Source of the DNA: an uncultured Oscillospiraceae bacterium
GTDB lineage: Bacteria > Bacillota > Clostridia > Oscillospirales > Oscillospiraceae
Length of the DNA: 64,000 nucleotides
Assembly: GCA_934597255.1 (NCBI GenBank)
Contig: CAKTQV010000009.1
Location: 1 to 64,000, forward strand
Reading direction: 5' to 3'
The notes under the pieces are model-generated. The model was not told where the DNA came from. It saw nothing but the letters and a program-made list of their open reading frames with translations, and searched no databases. The translations under genes were made by a program, and so were the position numbers. Positions 1-11,334 of the stretch are shown here, one piece after another (the first letter of the stretch is position 1; each line of letters opens with the position of its first letter).

Positions 1-142
1 ATTTCCGGCGATCGCTCCGCGCAGATGAACCGCATCCGCGCCGCCGGGATTTTTTCGTCTGGCTATGCCAAGGAGGCGACGCTGTATGAGCTATACAGCG
101 AGCCGACGCGGCGACGCCAGGCGGAAAAAGATCGCGCCGGGG
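1..142. other. unassigned end of window
   Basis: This is the sequence downstream of secA on the minus strand. All plus frames stay open for part of it, but none gives a recognisable protein. No convincing ribosome-binding site plus start for a minus-strand gene is visible. In many Firmicutes prfB follows secA, but neither its start nor its programmed frameshift signal is seen here. I see nothing that can be called. Confidence 0.4.
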
Positions 143-2926
<2,784 letters not shown>

Positions 2927-2963
2927 AGCTGTGCCTTTCTCCGATACGATAGTAATTCAATTT

Positions 2964-2992
2964 ATTGTATCATATTCCCGCCCGGATGAAAA
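2964..2992 (-). promoter_or_regulatory. secA promoter (predicted)
   Basis: On the minus strand TTTTCA (2987-2992) and TACAAT (2964-2969) are separated by 17 bases. They lie about 40 bases upstream of the secA start and are followed by a GGAGAAAGG ribosome-binding site. Confidence 0.6.
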
Positions 2993-3036
2993 GGGAAAAA
3001 AGCATTTTCCGCGCCGCCGCAATTTGCGGATTGCTG

Positions 3037-3066
3037 TTTACAAGCCGCCTCATCTTGTACTATAAT
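3037..3066 (+). promoter_or_regulatory. promoter of the 3096 acyltransferase gene (predicted)
   Basis: TTTACA (3037-3042) and a perfect TATAAT (3061-3066) are separated by 18 bases, 30 bases before the start codon. The promoter is divergent from that of secA. Confidence 0.7.
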
Positions 3067-3095
3067 GAATTTTTAGGTAAAGGAGGGAGCGCGTC

Positions 3096-4259
3096 ATGAA
3101 GGGCCGAAGGCTGCATCTTTTCGTCTGGTATTTTCTCAAACCGCTGTGCCGTCTGTTCGTCACGCTGAAGTTCAACTTCCGTCCGCGCATCCATCCCATC
3201 GGCGGGCCGTGTCTGGTCGTTTCCAACCACTGCACGGACTACGACCCCATCCTTCTCGGCGTCACCGTGCGCGACCAGTGCTACTTCATCGCCTCCGAGC
3301 ACATCTTCCGCGGCGGGCTCGGCGGGCGGCTGCTCGAGCGCCTGCAGGCGCCCATCGTCCGCCTCAAGGGCGAGACGGCCGGCGATACGGCGCTGACCGC
3401 CATACGCCGCATGCGCAAGGGCTACAACGTCGCCGTCTTTGCCGAGGGCAACCGCAGCTACAACGGCCAGACCGGCGCCATCATCGAATCGACGGCGAAG
3501 CTTGCCCGGGCCTCCGGGGCCTCGCTCGTGACGCACCGCTTCCGCGGCGGCTATCTCAGCTCGCCGCGCTGGGCGGGGGACAGCTGCCGGCGCGGACGGC
3601 TGGAATCCGAGGTCGTGAACGTATACCCGCCGGAGACGCTCAAGGCCATGACCCCGGCCGAGATCGCGGACGTCATCCGCCGGGATATTTACGAAAACGC
3701 TTACGAAACGCAGCGGACGCAGAAAATCGCCTACCGCGGCCGGCGGCTCGCCGAGCATCTGGAGCGCGCGCTGTACGTCTGCCCTCTGTGCGGGCAGGCC
3801 GGGCATCTGCAAAGCCGGGGCGACGAGTTTTTCTGCGCCTGCGGCATGCGCACGCGCTATAACGTATACGGCTTTTTCGAGGGCGGCGGGCTGCCGTTTG
3901 ACAACGTGCTCGACTGGGACCGCTGGCAGGCGGAGCGCATACTCGAATGGACCCGCAGCGCCGGCGCGGACCTGCTCGCCTCGGACGAGGGGATCGTGCT
4001 GGACGAGGTCTCGGACGGGCACGGCCTTCAGCGCCGCGGCTGCGGCACGCTGCGCGTGTTCGCCGACCGCTTCGAGCTGGCCGGCGAGACATTCCCCTTT
4101 GCGGACGTCACCGGCATCGGCCTGTCCGGCCCGCAGAGCATCGAGCTTTCCTGCGCCGGGCGGCACTGGTTCATTTCCTGTCCGCGGGTATGCAATCTGC
4201 GCAAATACGTCACGTTCTACCGGGCCGCCTGCGCGCCCGGGGAAATATTGGCCGTGTAA
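3096..4259 (+). CDS. PlsC-like acyltransferase with C-terminal zinc ribbon
   Basis: The first half is a glycerolphosphate-acyltransferase-type domain. It has the NHX4D catalytic motif as NHCTDYD (about residue 46) and an EGNRS block in place of EGTRS. After about residue 225 comes a Cys4 zinc ribbon (CPLCG, then CACG) and a C-terminal domain of about 100 residues rich in beta-strand-like sequence that I do not recognise. At 387 residues it is much longer than a minimal PlsC of about 240. The start follows AAAGGAGGGAG. The likely role is acyl transfer to a lysophospholipid or related lipid acceptor at the membrane. The substrate is not evident from sequence. Confidence 0.8.
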   Translation: MKGRRLHLFVWYFLKPLCRLFVTLKFNFRPRIHPIGGPCLVVSNHCTDYDPILLGVTVRDQCYFIASEHIFRGGLGGRLLERLQAPIVRLKGETAGDTALTAIRRMRKGYNVAVFAEGNRSYNGQTGAIIESTAKLARASGASLVTHRFRGGYLSSPRWAGDSCRRGRLESEVVNVYPPETLKAMTPAEIADVIRRDIYENAYETQRTQKIAYRGRRLAEHLERALYVCPLCGQAGHLQSRGDEFFCACGMRTRYNVYGFFEGGGLPFDNVLDWDRWQAERILEWTRSAGADLLASDEGIVLDEVSDGHGLQRRGCGTLRVFADRFELAGETFPFADVTGIGLSGPQSIELSCAGRHWFISCPRVCNLRKYVTFYRAACAPGEILAV

Positions 4260-4294
4260 CGCGGCCCCGATAAAGAGAGAGAGGGACAAGGGCC

Positions 4295-5782
4295 ATGCAC
4301 AAGATCGGATTTGACAACGACAAATATCTGCGCGAGCAGTCCGCGCGCATACGCGAGCGGATCTCCGGCTTCGGCGGCAAGCTGTATCTGGAGTTCGGCG
4401 GCAAGCTGTTCGACGACTACCACGCAAGCCGCGTTCTGCCGGGCTTCCAGCCCGACTCCAAGGTCCGTATGCTCATGGAAATGAAGGACGAGGCGGAGAT
4501 CATCGTTGTCATCAACGCCGACGACATCGAGCGCAACAAGCGCCGCGGCGATCTGGGCATCACCTACGATCTGGACACGCTGCGCCTGATCGACGCGTTC
4601 CGAGGCTGCGGGCTTTACGTCGGCAGCGTCGTGATGACGCGCTACCACGGGCAGAGCAGCGCCTCCATCTTCAAGGCCAAGCTGGAGAATCTGGGGCTGA
4701 GCGTCTATCTGCACTACGACATCCCCGACTACCCCTCCAACATCGACCTTGTCCTGTCGGAAAACGGCTTCGGCAAAAACGAGTATGTCCCGACGACGCG
4801 CTCGCTCATCGTCGTCACGGCGCCCGGCCCCGGCAGCGGCAAAATGGCCACCTGCCTCAGCCAGATATGGCACGAGAACCGCCGCGGTGTCAAGGCGGGC
4901 TACGCCAAGTTCGAGACGTTCCCGATCTGGAATCTGCCGCTGCAGCACCCCGTCAATCTCGCCTACGAGGCCGCCACGGCCGATCTGGACGATGTGAACA
5001 TGATCGACCCGTTCCATCTCGAGGCCTACGGCGAAACGACCGTCAACTACAACCGCGACGTGGAGATATTCCCCGTCCTCAACGCCATGCTCGAGGGCAT
5101 CTGGGGCAAAAGCCCTTACCAGTCCCCCACCGACATGGGCGTGAACATGGCCGGGCTGTGCATTTCGGACGATTTCGCCTGCCGGACCGCCGCCAAGCAG
5201 GAGATCATCCGCCGCTACTATTCCGTCAGCTGCGCCCAGCGGCAGGGCATGGCCGGCTCCAACGAGCTGTACAAGCTCGAGCTGCTGATGAAGCGCTGCG
5301 GCGTTTCCGCCGCCGACCGGCCCGTGGTCGCGGCGGCGCTGATGCGCGCGGGCGAGACCGGCGGCCCCGCCGTGGCCATGGAGCTGCCGGACGGGCGCAT
5401 CGTCACGGGAAAGACCTCCAAGCTGCTCGGCTCCTCCTCCGCCTGCCTGCTCAACGCGCTCAAGGAGCTGGCCGGCATCGACGACGGCGTCAATCTCATC
5501 AGCCCCGAGGTCATCGAGCCGATCCAGCACCTCAAGCTCGACCACATGGGCAACCACAACCCCCGCCTGCACACGGACGAAACGCTCATCGCGCTGACCA
5601 TCAGCGCCGTCACCGACCCCACCGCCTCGCTTGCGATGGATCAGCTCGGCGCGCTGGCCGGCTGCGAGGCCCATTCCTCCGTCATTCTCGCGCGCGTGGA
5701 CGAAAATATGTTCCAGCATCTCGGCGTGAACATCACCTACGAGCCGGTCTACCAGACCAAAAAGCTCTACCACGGCCAGTAA
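4295..5782 (+). CDS. DUF1846 (UPF0371) family protein
   Basis: The 495-residue protein matches the conserved DUF1846 family of Firmicutes over its whole length, including FGGKLFDDYHASRVLPGF near the start. A P-loop-like APGPGSGK segment (about residues 171-178) suggests nucleotide or phosphate binding. The family has known structures but no firmly assigned function that I can state. It begins 35 bases after the acyltransferase stop, behind a GAGAGGGAC ribosome-binding site, so the two are probably co-transcribed. A hairpin at 5793 follows. Confidence 0.9.
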   Translation: MHKIGFDNDKYLREQSARIRERISGFGGKLYLEFGGKLFDDYHASRVLPGFQPDSKVRMLMEMKDEAEIIVVINADDIERNKRRGDLGITYDLDTLRLIDAFRGCGLYVGSVVMTRYHGQSSASIFKAKLENLGLSVYLHYDIPDYPSNIDLVLSENGFGKNEYVPTTRSLIVVTAPGPGSGKMATCLSQIWHENRRGVKAGYAKFETFPIWNLPLQHPVNLAYEAATADLDDVNMIDPFHLEAYGETTVNYNRDVEIFPVLNAMLEGIWGKSPYQSPTDMGVNMAGLCISDDFACRTAAKQEIIRRYYSVSCAQRQGMAGSNELYKLELLMKRCGVSAADRPVVAAALMRAGETGGPAVAMELPDGRIVTGKTSKLLGSSSACLLNALKELAGIDDGVNLISPEVIEPIQHLKLDHMGNHNPRLHTDETLIALTISAVTDPTASLAMDQLGALAGCEAHSSVILARVDENMFQHLGVNITYEPVYQTKKLYHGQ

Positions 5783-5792
5783 TCCCCTCCCG

Positions 5793-5824
5793 CCGGAGCG
5801 GCGCTTCGCCCCTCCGGCCCTTTT
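5793..5824 (+). terminator. probable terminator after the DUF1846 gene
   Basis: CCGGAG (5793-5798) pairs with CTCCGG (5812-5817), with an inner GGCG/CGCC pair. It is followed by CCCTTTT. Confidence 0.55.
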
Positions 5825-5862
5825 ATCCCGGCGGACGCCGCCCCGTCTTTTCAGGTGTATTT

Positions 5863-7089
5863 ATGACAAATAAGCTCTGGACCAAAAACTTCACCATCAT
5901 CACGCTCGGCTCCGTCGTCACAATGCTCGGCCACGCGCTTTCGGGCTTTGCCATCAGCCTGCTCGTGCTCGACTACACGGGCTCTGTGATGCTGTATTCG
6001 CTGTACCTGCTGGCATATTATCTGCCGATGGTCGTCATGCCGCTTCTGGCCGGGCCGTGGCTGGACAATTTTTCCCGCGCCCGTGTGATCTACACGCTGG
6101 ATTTTCTGGCGGCGGCGATCTATCTCGGCGCGTTCTTTCTCATCCGCAGCGGCTGGTTCAGCTACGTTCCCATGCTGCTGGGCGTCCTGCTGCTCGGAAG
6201 CATCGACAGCATCTATATGGTCGCCTACGAAAGCCTGTACCCCAACCTGGTATCGGAGGGCAACTTCGCCAAGGCCTATTCCGTCTCCAGCATGCTCGAG
6301 CCGCTGTCCATGGTCATGACGCCGGTGGCGGCGCTGGTTTACAGCCACATCGGCATCGCGCCGCTGTTTCTGGCCGACTTCGTCTTTTTCTTCATCGCCG
6401 CCTGCTTTGAAACGCAGATCCACGCGCCGGAGGAATACCGCGGGGAAAAGACCGGCAAAAAGGACCTGCGCTACATGATCGGCGAGATGCGCGACGGACT
6501 GCGCTATATCCGCGGCGAAAAGGGCCTGCTCGTCATCACGGCCTACTTCTTCGTTTCCATGCTCACAGGCACCGGCGCCGGCACGCTCTGGCTGCCGTGG
6601 TTCAAGTCCGCCGCCGGCCTCGGCGTGACGACCTATACCATCGTACAGCTCGGCAACGTCGCCGGGCGCTTCATCGGCGGCTTCGTGCAGTACCGGCTGA
6701 AATATCCGACGGGGAAAAAGTTCGCCATCGCCCTGTTCGTGTACGCGGCGATCTGCTTCCTGGAGGGCGGTGTGCTGTTTGCCCCGCCGTGGCTGATGCT
6801 CGTGATGCTGTTTGTCAACGGGCTTCTCGGCGTGACGAGCTATAACATCCGCATCTCCACCACGCAGAGCTACGTTCCGGACAGCTACCGCGGCCGCTTC
6901 AACGGCTGCTTCCACATGATCATGAGCCTCGGCAATATTCTCGGCACGCTCATCGCCGGCGCGCTGGGCGACCTGCTCCCCATCCGGGGGATCATCCTGG
7001 CGCTGATGGGCGTCAACCTTCTCGCCGTGTTCGGCATCATGTACCGCGGGCGGCGTCATGTTGCCGCGATCTACAACCGCGACGTGTAA
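5863..7089 (+). CDS. MFS transporter
   Basis: This is a 408-residue polytopic membrane protein with about 12 hydrophobic segments and the N-terminal layout of major facilitator superfamily exporters: a first helix at about residues 10-32 and a loop with GPWLDNFSRARV in the position of the MFS motif A region. The reading frame stays open for about 1 kb upstream as an antisense-like shadow of the previous gene. I place the start at the ATG at 5863 because the hydrophobic N-terminus begins there and CAGGTG lies just upstream. The substrate is unknown; the subgroup resembles drug or macrolide exporters. Confidence 0.85.
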   Translation: MTNKLWTKNFTIITLGSVVTMLGHALSGFAISLLVLDYTGSVMLYSLYLLAYYLPMVVMPLLAGPWLDNFSRARVIYTLDFLAAAIYLGAFFLIRSGWFSYVPMLLGVLLLGSIDSIYMVAYESLYPNLVSEGNFAKAYSVSSMLEPLSMVMTPVAALVYSHIGIAPLFLADFVFFFIAACFETQIHAPEEYRGEKTGKKDLRYMIGEMRDGLRYIRGEKGLLVITAYFFVSMLTGTGAGTLWLPWFKSAAGLGVTTYTIVQLGNVAGRFIGGFVQYRLKYPTGKKFAIALFVYAAICFLEGGVLFAPPWLMLVMLFVNGLLGVTSYNIRISTTQSYVPDSYRGRFNGCFHMIMSLGNILGTLIAGALGDLLPIRGIILALMGVNLLAVFGIMYRGRRHVAAIYNRDV

Positions 7090-7102
7090 AGGAGGGCTTT
7101 GC

Positions 7103-7714
7103 ATGAACATCGAAAAAAGCAGCATAACCATCCGCACGGCCGTACCGGGCGACGCGGCGGCGCTTTTGGAAATATATGCGCCTTATGTGGAACAGACGGC
7201 CATCACCTTTGAGTGCGCCGTCCCATCCGAGGCAGAATTCGCCGCGCGGATCGAAGCCACGCTCCATCGCTACCCCTACCTGGTCGCCGTGCGGGACGGC
7301 GCGCCCGTCGGCTACGCCTACACGGGCGTGTTCAAAGACCGCAGCGCCTACGACTGGGCCGCAGAAACGAGCATCTACGTCCGGCAGGACGCGCGCGGAG
7401 CCGGTCTGGGTCGGGCTCTGTATACGGCGCTCGAAGCCGTGTCCAGGGCGCAGAACCTGCAAAATCTGTACGCCTGCATTGCCCTTGCCGCCCCGGAGGA
7501 CGAGCATCTGACCAACGACAGCCCCCGCTTTCACGAACGCCTCGGCTACACGCTCGCCGGACGCTTCCGCCGCTGCGCGTGCAAATTCGACACCTGGTAC
7601 GACATGATCTGGATGGAGAAATTCCTCGGGGAGCACGCGCTTCCCGCCGCGCCCTTCCGTCCCTTCCCCTCGCTGACCGCCGGCGAGCTGCATGCAGCCG
7701 GTCTGGATGTTTAA
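7103..7714 (+). CDS. GNAT N-acetyltransferase, phosphinothricin-acetyltransferase-like
   Basis: The 203-residue product resembles the PAT/Bar branch of GNAT enzymes. It starts with the IRTAVPGDA strand, has an aromatic YAPYVEQTAITFE segment, the acetyl-CoA binding loop RGAGLGRALY (about residues 101-110), and a C-terminal FHERLGYTLAGRF block. Such enzymes acetylate small amines or amino acids with acetyl-CoA; here the true substrate is unknown. The start is the ATG behind AAAGGAGGGCTTTGC. It begins 13 bases after the MFS gene, so the two may form an export/modification pair. Confidence 0.88.
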   Translation: MNIEKSSITIRTAVPGDAAALLEIYAPYVEQTAITFECAVPSEAEFAARIEATLHRYPYLVAVRDGAPVGYAYTGVFKDRSAYDWAAETSIYVRQDARGAGLGRALYTALEAVSRAQNLQNLYACIALAAPEDEHLTNDSPRFHERLGYTLAGRFRRCACKFDTWYDMIWMEKFLGEHALPAAPFRPFPSLTAGELHAAGLDV

Positions 7715-7766
7715 CCAGCCTCCGGATTTTCTCCCTTCCCACCGTATTTTCAAGAAAATATGCAAA

Positions 7767-7795
7767 AAAGGAGAGCCGCTTGACGGCTCTCCTTT
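7767..7795. terminator. bidirectional terminator
   Basis: A perfect 12-bp stem (AAAGGAGAGCCG at 7767-7778, CGGCTCTCCTTT at 7784-7795) with a CTTGA loop lies between two convergent genes. A-rich and T-rich flanks serve both directions. Confidence 0.85.
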
Positions 7796-7810
7796 CGTAT
7801 ATCCCGTTTT

Positions 7811-9226
7811 TCACACCGCCGCGCGGGGCTGAAGCGCCCGCGAACGGGAGGCGACGCCCCAGCCGATCAGATGGCAGAGCGCCGAGGCCGCCACACCGCC
7901 GAACAGGGCGTCCAGCCCGAACGGCAGCGGCAGGATCGTTCCGCACAGCAGCACGACGATCGGCCCGGCGACGATCCCGGCCAGCACCCACCGCCGGTCC
8001 ACCCGGCCGCGCAGCCAGATCGCGCAGCACAGCGGCACGAACACGACCGCGCCGCGCAGTCCCATGGACATGAAGGCGAAATGCAGAATGGTGTCGCCGA
8101 GCGGCCCGGCGGACAGCACGCAGCCCAGCGCAAGCACGGCAAGGATGATGAGCCGCGAGGCGGCGCTGTTGTGCCTGGCATCGGCCTCATGGCCTGTGAT
8201 GGTCTGAAGGATATCGCGGCGGATGATGGTCGAGATGCCCATAGCCAGCCCCGCGCCGGTGCCGATGACGGCAATGAACAGCGTCCCGAGGACAAGCCCG
8301 CCGAGCAGCCCCGGCAGATGCTCCATGGCAAAGGCCGTCAGCGCCGTCTTGGCCGGGATGGAGGGGTAATTTGCGCGCATATACAGCCCGACAAGAATGC
8401 CGCCGGCCCCGATGGGCGGAATGAGGAAGGCGCTGACGAGCGCGCCGGTGCGCGCGGCGCCCTCGCTCTTGCCGCTCATGACGGCCTGCGCATAGGTCTG
8501 CGTCGTCAGCACGCCGAGAATGAGCGACAGGCAGGCACCGCCGTCCTTGCCGGCGCCGCGGGCAAAAAGACTGAAAAAGCGGATATTTTCCGGGTTGGAA
8601 ATGCCGTTCACCATGGTTTTGAAGCCGCTCCACCCGCCGGACAGCTTCAGCGCCACCGCGCCGCAGCCGATCATGGACACATACAGAAGCGCCAGCTTCA
8701 AAACGCCGACGCGCCCCGCGCCCTGCGCCCCGCCCGTGATGACGTACAGCGCCATGAAGCCCGCCGTGATAAGGAGCGACGGGACAAGCCCCATCGACGG
8801 GAACACGACGGAGAGGACCGCCGTGCCGGCGATGAGCTGGGAGATGATGTTGATGAAGGTGCCGATGCAGCTGAAGCCCGACGCGGCCAGATCGGCGCCC
8901 ACGCCGTATTCCCGCTTGATGATGCCGACGAGCGTCATGCAGCCCGACGAGCGCAGCGGCTTGATGTAAAACAGAGCGAGGATCAGACAGGCGATGCCGC
9001 CGCCGAGCGTGAACCACCACGCGGACAGACCGTAGCTGAACGCCAGCTGCGCCGTGCCGACCGTGGAGGAGCCGCCGACGAGCGTTCCCATGATGATGCC
9101 GGCGATGATGGGCGCGGAATTGACGTTGGCGAAGGTCTGCGGCCGGGTGCCGGAATAGATGGCCAGCGCCGCGATGCCGAGGACGCTGACAAGAAGGCCA
9201 ATAAGCTGTGCTGCGGTCAGACTCAT
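7811..9226 (-). CDS. sodium:solute symporter family protein
   Basis: This is a 471-residue protein with about 13 hydrophobic segments and typical SSS-family sequence, including GTLVGGSSTVGTAQLAFSYG in the first helices and GFMALYVITGGAQGAGRVGV further on. Such proteins import organic solutes with sodium. The start is ambiguous. I chose the ATG at 9226 because it begins directly with a helix and has AAAGGAG upstream at 12 bases. An in-frame ATG at 9319 with AGGAGG four bases upstream would add 31 charged residues and would translate through a hairpin (9257-9308). The DUF3870 gene lies just upstream in the same direction. The substrate is unknown. Confidence 0.82.
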   Translation of the reverse strand: MSLTAAQLIGLLVSVLGIAALAIYSGTRPQTFANVNSAPIIAGIIMGTLVGGSSTVGTAQLAFSYGLSAWWFTLGGGIACLILALFYIKPLRSSGCMTLVGIIKREYGVGADLAASGFSCIGTFINIISQLIAGTAVLSVVFPSMGLVPSLLITAGFMALYVITGGAQGAGRVGVLKLALLYVSMIGCGAVALKLSGGWSGFKTMVNGISNPENIRFFSLFARGAGKDGGACLSLILGVLTTQTYAQAVMSGKSEGAARTGALVSAFLIPPIGAGGILVGLYMRANYPSIPAKTALTAFAMEHLPGLLGGLVLGTLFIAVIGTGAGLAMGISTIIRRDILQTITGHEADARHNSAASRLIILAVLALGCVLSAGPLGDTILHFAFMSMGLRGAVVFVPLCCAIWLRGRVDRRWVLAGIVAGPIVVLLCGTILPLPFGLDALFGGVAASALCHLIGWGVASRSRALQPRAAV

Positions 9227-9256
9227 AGGGGGTACACGCTCCTTTGGGATAATGCG

Positions 9257-9308
9257 AAAAGCCGGCATACCCCGGCGCCGTTCGGCGTCCTGCGGTATAC
9301 CGGCTTTT
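9257..9308 (-). promoter_or_regulatory. large hairpin upstream of the symporter start
   Basis: Arms 9257-9271 and 9294-9308 (AAAAGCCGGYATACC type) pair over 15 positions with one G-U. An inner GCC/GGC stem gives a cruciform-like structure. On the minus strand it ends in CTTTTCGC. It could terminate DUF3870 transcription or attenuate the symporter. Confidence 0.6.
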
Positions 9309-9357
9309 CCTTTGATCATCGCGCCTCCTGTAAAAAAGCGCGCTCGCGGAAAACGGT

Positions 9358-9681
9358 TTATTTTCCTGTAAGATACTCCTGATAGTGGGCAAAAACGGCG
9401 CGTATCGCGGTCTCGAGCGCCTTTTTCGCGTTGCCGTGGTAGTGGGACTCAAAGTCGGCGATCAGAGCGTCAGGCCCGTCGTTGAGATTGTAGCCGACGA
9501 GCAGATCGGAAACGAAATGCTTGGCGATCTCCGTCACCATGGACGCCTCGGCGTCAATGATCACGCCGCTGCGCTCGTCAAACACCACGGCGACGACCAC
9601 AAGATTGTATATGGCCTCGGCCGTTGTGCTGGAGGGAAGCTTGGCATACCCGGAGATCAGCACGGTGTGCAGATCACGCAT
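9358..9681 (-). CDS. DUF3870 domain protein
   Basis: The 107-residue protein matches the small DUF3870 family: it opens with HTVLISGYAKLP, carries a FVSDLLVGYNLND segment in the middle and HGNAKKALETAIRA near the end. The function is unknown to me. The ATG at 9681 is preceded by AAAGGAGGCGCGTG with ideal spacing; the GTG one codon earlier is too close to the ribosome-binding site. A good promoter lies at 9799-9827. The adjacent symporter suggests a shared metabolic role. Confidence 0.8.
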   Translation of the reverse strand: MRDLHTVLISGYAKLPSSTTAEAIYNLVVVAVVFDERSGVIIDAEASMVTEIAKHFVSDLLVGYNLNDGPDALIADFESHYHGNAKKALETAIRAVFAHYQEYLTGK

Positions 9682-9798
9682 CACGCGCCTCCTTTCGCTT
9701 GTGCCTTCGGCTCACGCCTCCGGCCCGGCAGCCGGCTTCCGCGCGGAGCCCGGAACGCTTTTGGCGTCCATCCGCGCAAAACGGCAGCAATCCTGTTC

Positions 9799-9827
9799 AG
9801 TATACACGGTCGTCTGCCCGATTGCAA
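9799..9827 (-). promoter_or_regulatory. promoter of the DUF3870 gene (predicted)
   Basis: Minus-strand TTGCAA (9822-9827) and TATACT (9799-9804) are 17 bases apart. It lies in the gap between pgsA and the DUF3870 gene. Confidence 0.65.
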
Positions 9828-9839
9828 GGAAAAAAACGC

Positions 9840-10430
9840 TTACATCGCGCTTTTTTCCGTCTTTTCGCTCCGCTCGGAATGGCTGCGCAGAAAGCGGCAG
9901 TAGAAGCAGCTGTACAGCGTCCCCGTGAGCACGACGAGCGCCGCGCACGCCAGCACCATGGCCGCCGCGGCCGCGTCGGGTATCCGCGGGAACAGGATCA
10001 GCACGCTCATCACAACATAGATCACGCCAGTGCATAGCTTGCCGTGCCACTTGGAGCAGTTGATCGTGTCCGTCCGCCGCAGGGCGATCACGCCCCACAC
10101 CGCCAGCAGCACCTCCCGCGCCAGCAGCAGTCCCAGCAGCAGCGCCATCCAGCGCGTGCGCTCGATCAGGCAGATGACCATCGCCGCCTGCGTCGCCTTG
10201 TCCGCGAGCGGATCGAGCACCTTGCCGACGTCCGACACCATGTTGAAATGACGCGCGATCCAGCCGTCGGCAATGTCCGTCAGTCCCGACAGCGCGACGA
10301 GCGCGACCGTGGCGAGCGCGTTGTGATACACGCAGTAGGCGCGCAGGATCAGCGGGATCAGCAGCAGGCGGATCAGGCTCAGCCCGTTCGGTATCGTCAG
10401 TATATTCTCCCGCGTCAGTCTTTTTTCCAT
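9840..10430 (-). CDS. pgsA: CDP-alcohol phosphatidyltransferase (PgsA-like)
   Basis: The 196-residue integral membrane protein carries the complete CDP-alcohol signature DGX2ARX8GX3DX3D, beginning DGWIAR and ending DPLAD (about residues 52-74). These Asp residues bind metal and the CDP-lipid. The most likely reaction is CDP-diacylglycerol plus glycerol-3-phosphate to phosphatidylglycerophosphate. The start is the ATG at 10430 behind GGAAGAGGACG. It is the last gene of a plsC-dagK-pgsA cluster, 37 bases after the lipid kinase. Another polar head group cannot be excluded from sequence. Confidence 0.85.
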   Translation of the reverse strand: MEKRLTRENILTIPNGLSLIRLLLIPLILRAYCVYHNALATVALVALSGLTDIADGWIARHFNMVSDVGKVLDPLADKATQAAMVICLIERTRWMALLLGLLLAREVLLAVWGVIALRRTDTINCSKWHGKLCTGVIYVVMSVLILFPRIPDAAAAAMVLACAALVVLTGTLYSCFYCRFLRSHSERSEKTEKSAM

Positions 10431-10467
10431 CGTCCTCTTCCTTTCCTCCTCCGGCCGCCGCGTCCCT

Positions 10468-11334
10468 TCACGCCTGCGTCCGCACATGATACGCACGCAC
10501 GCCGGAAACCGTCTCGCCGTCGATCTGCAGCGGCGCCGGCCGGTCAAATTCCACCAGAATGTCGTGTCCCGTCAGGACCTCGACCATCTTTTTATGGCGG
10601 ATATGCTTTCCCTTGAATATGCCCGGGAAGATCATCAGCGTACGCAGCCGCCCGCCGCCGTGCATCACCATGACGGACACGGCATGGCTGCCGTCCGCCC
10701 GGTCCTGGGCGGGCGCGGGCATCATCCCGCCGCCGTAGTAGCGGCCCTTCATCGTCGGCGCGAGCCACACCCTGGAATAGCGGTGCGGCACGCCGTCCAC
10801 CGTCACCACCGCGCCGACCGGCCGGAATTTGCCCAGCACGCCGCGGATGGCGATCTTCGTGTAATTGATCTTCGCGCGGTGCTGCTCCCGCTGGCGGTCA
10901 CCCTCCTCGCAGCAGTAGCCGTCGATGCCGAAGCCGACGTTGTTGACAAACAGCCGCGGCTGGCCGCCGACCGTCACCGTGGGCAGATCCTCCAGCAGAG
11001 CGCCAAGGCGGACAAGACTGCTGCCCGGCTGCAGACCGAGATCCCGCATCAGATCGTTGCCCGTGCCGCAGGCGAAATAATACAGCTCCTTCGGCAGCTT
11101 CAGCCCCTTTGTGTCGTTGGCAAAGCGGTTCACGGTCCCGTCCCCGCCACACAGCACGACGCGGTCGTCCGGCGCGAGGCGCGCGAAAAATTCCGCGTAG
11201 GAGCCGATCTTCGTCAGATCGCACAGCTCCGACTCCGTCCGGTCAAGCTGGAGCACCTTTGCGCTTCTGACAAGCTGCTCGCCCCGCCCGTTGCCGGAAA
11301 GCGGATTATAAAGAATGTACTGCTTCACGTTCAT
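10468..11334 (-). CDS. diacylglycerol/lipid kinase family protein
   Basis: The 288-residue protein belongs to the DAGK catalytic-domain family (DgkB/YegS type). It has an N-terminal YNPLSGNGRG loop, the nucleotide-binding GGDGTVNRF motif (about residues 60-68) and CGTGND in the next block. It probably phosphorylates diacylglycerol to phosphatidic acid and so recycles lipid into the pathway run by its neighbours. The ATG at 11334 is chosen because GGGAGG lies upstream. The gene overlaps the end of plsC by 29 bases, indicating translational coupling. Confidence 0.9.
   Translation of the reverse strand: MNVKQYILYNPLSGNGRGEQLVRSAKVLQLDRTESELCDLTKIGSYAEFFARLAPDDRVVLCGGDGTVNRFANDTKGLKLPKELYYFACGTGNDLMRDLGLQPGSSLVRLGALLEDLPTVTVGGQPRLFVNNVGFGIDGYCCEEGDRQREQHRAKINYTKIAIRGVLGKFRPVGAVVTVDGVPHRYSRVWLAPTMKGRYYGGGMMPAPAQDRADGSHAVSVMVMHGGGRLRTLMIFPGIFKGKHIRHKKMVEVLTGHDILVEFDRPAPLQIDGETVSGVRAYHVRTQA

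Noticed and set aside
4867..5862. Upstream extension of the MFS gene frame into DUF1846
   Set aside because: The extension is Arg/Pro-rich shadow sequence. The membrane protein clearly starts at 5863.
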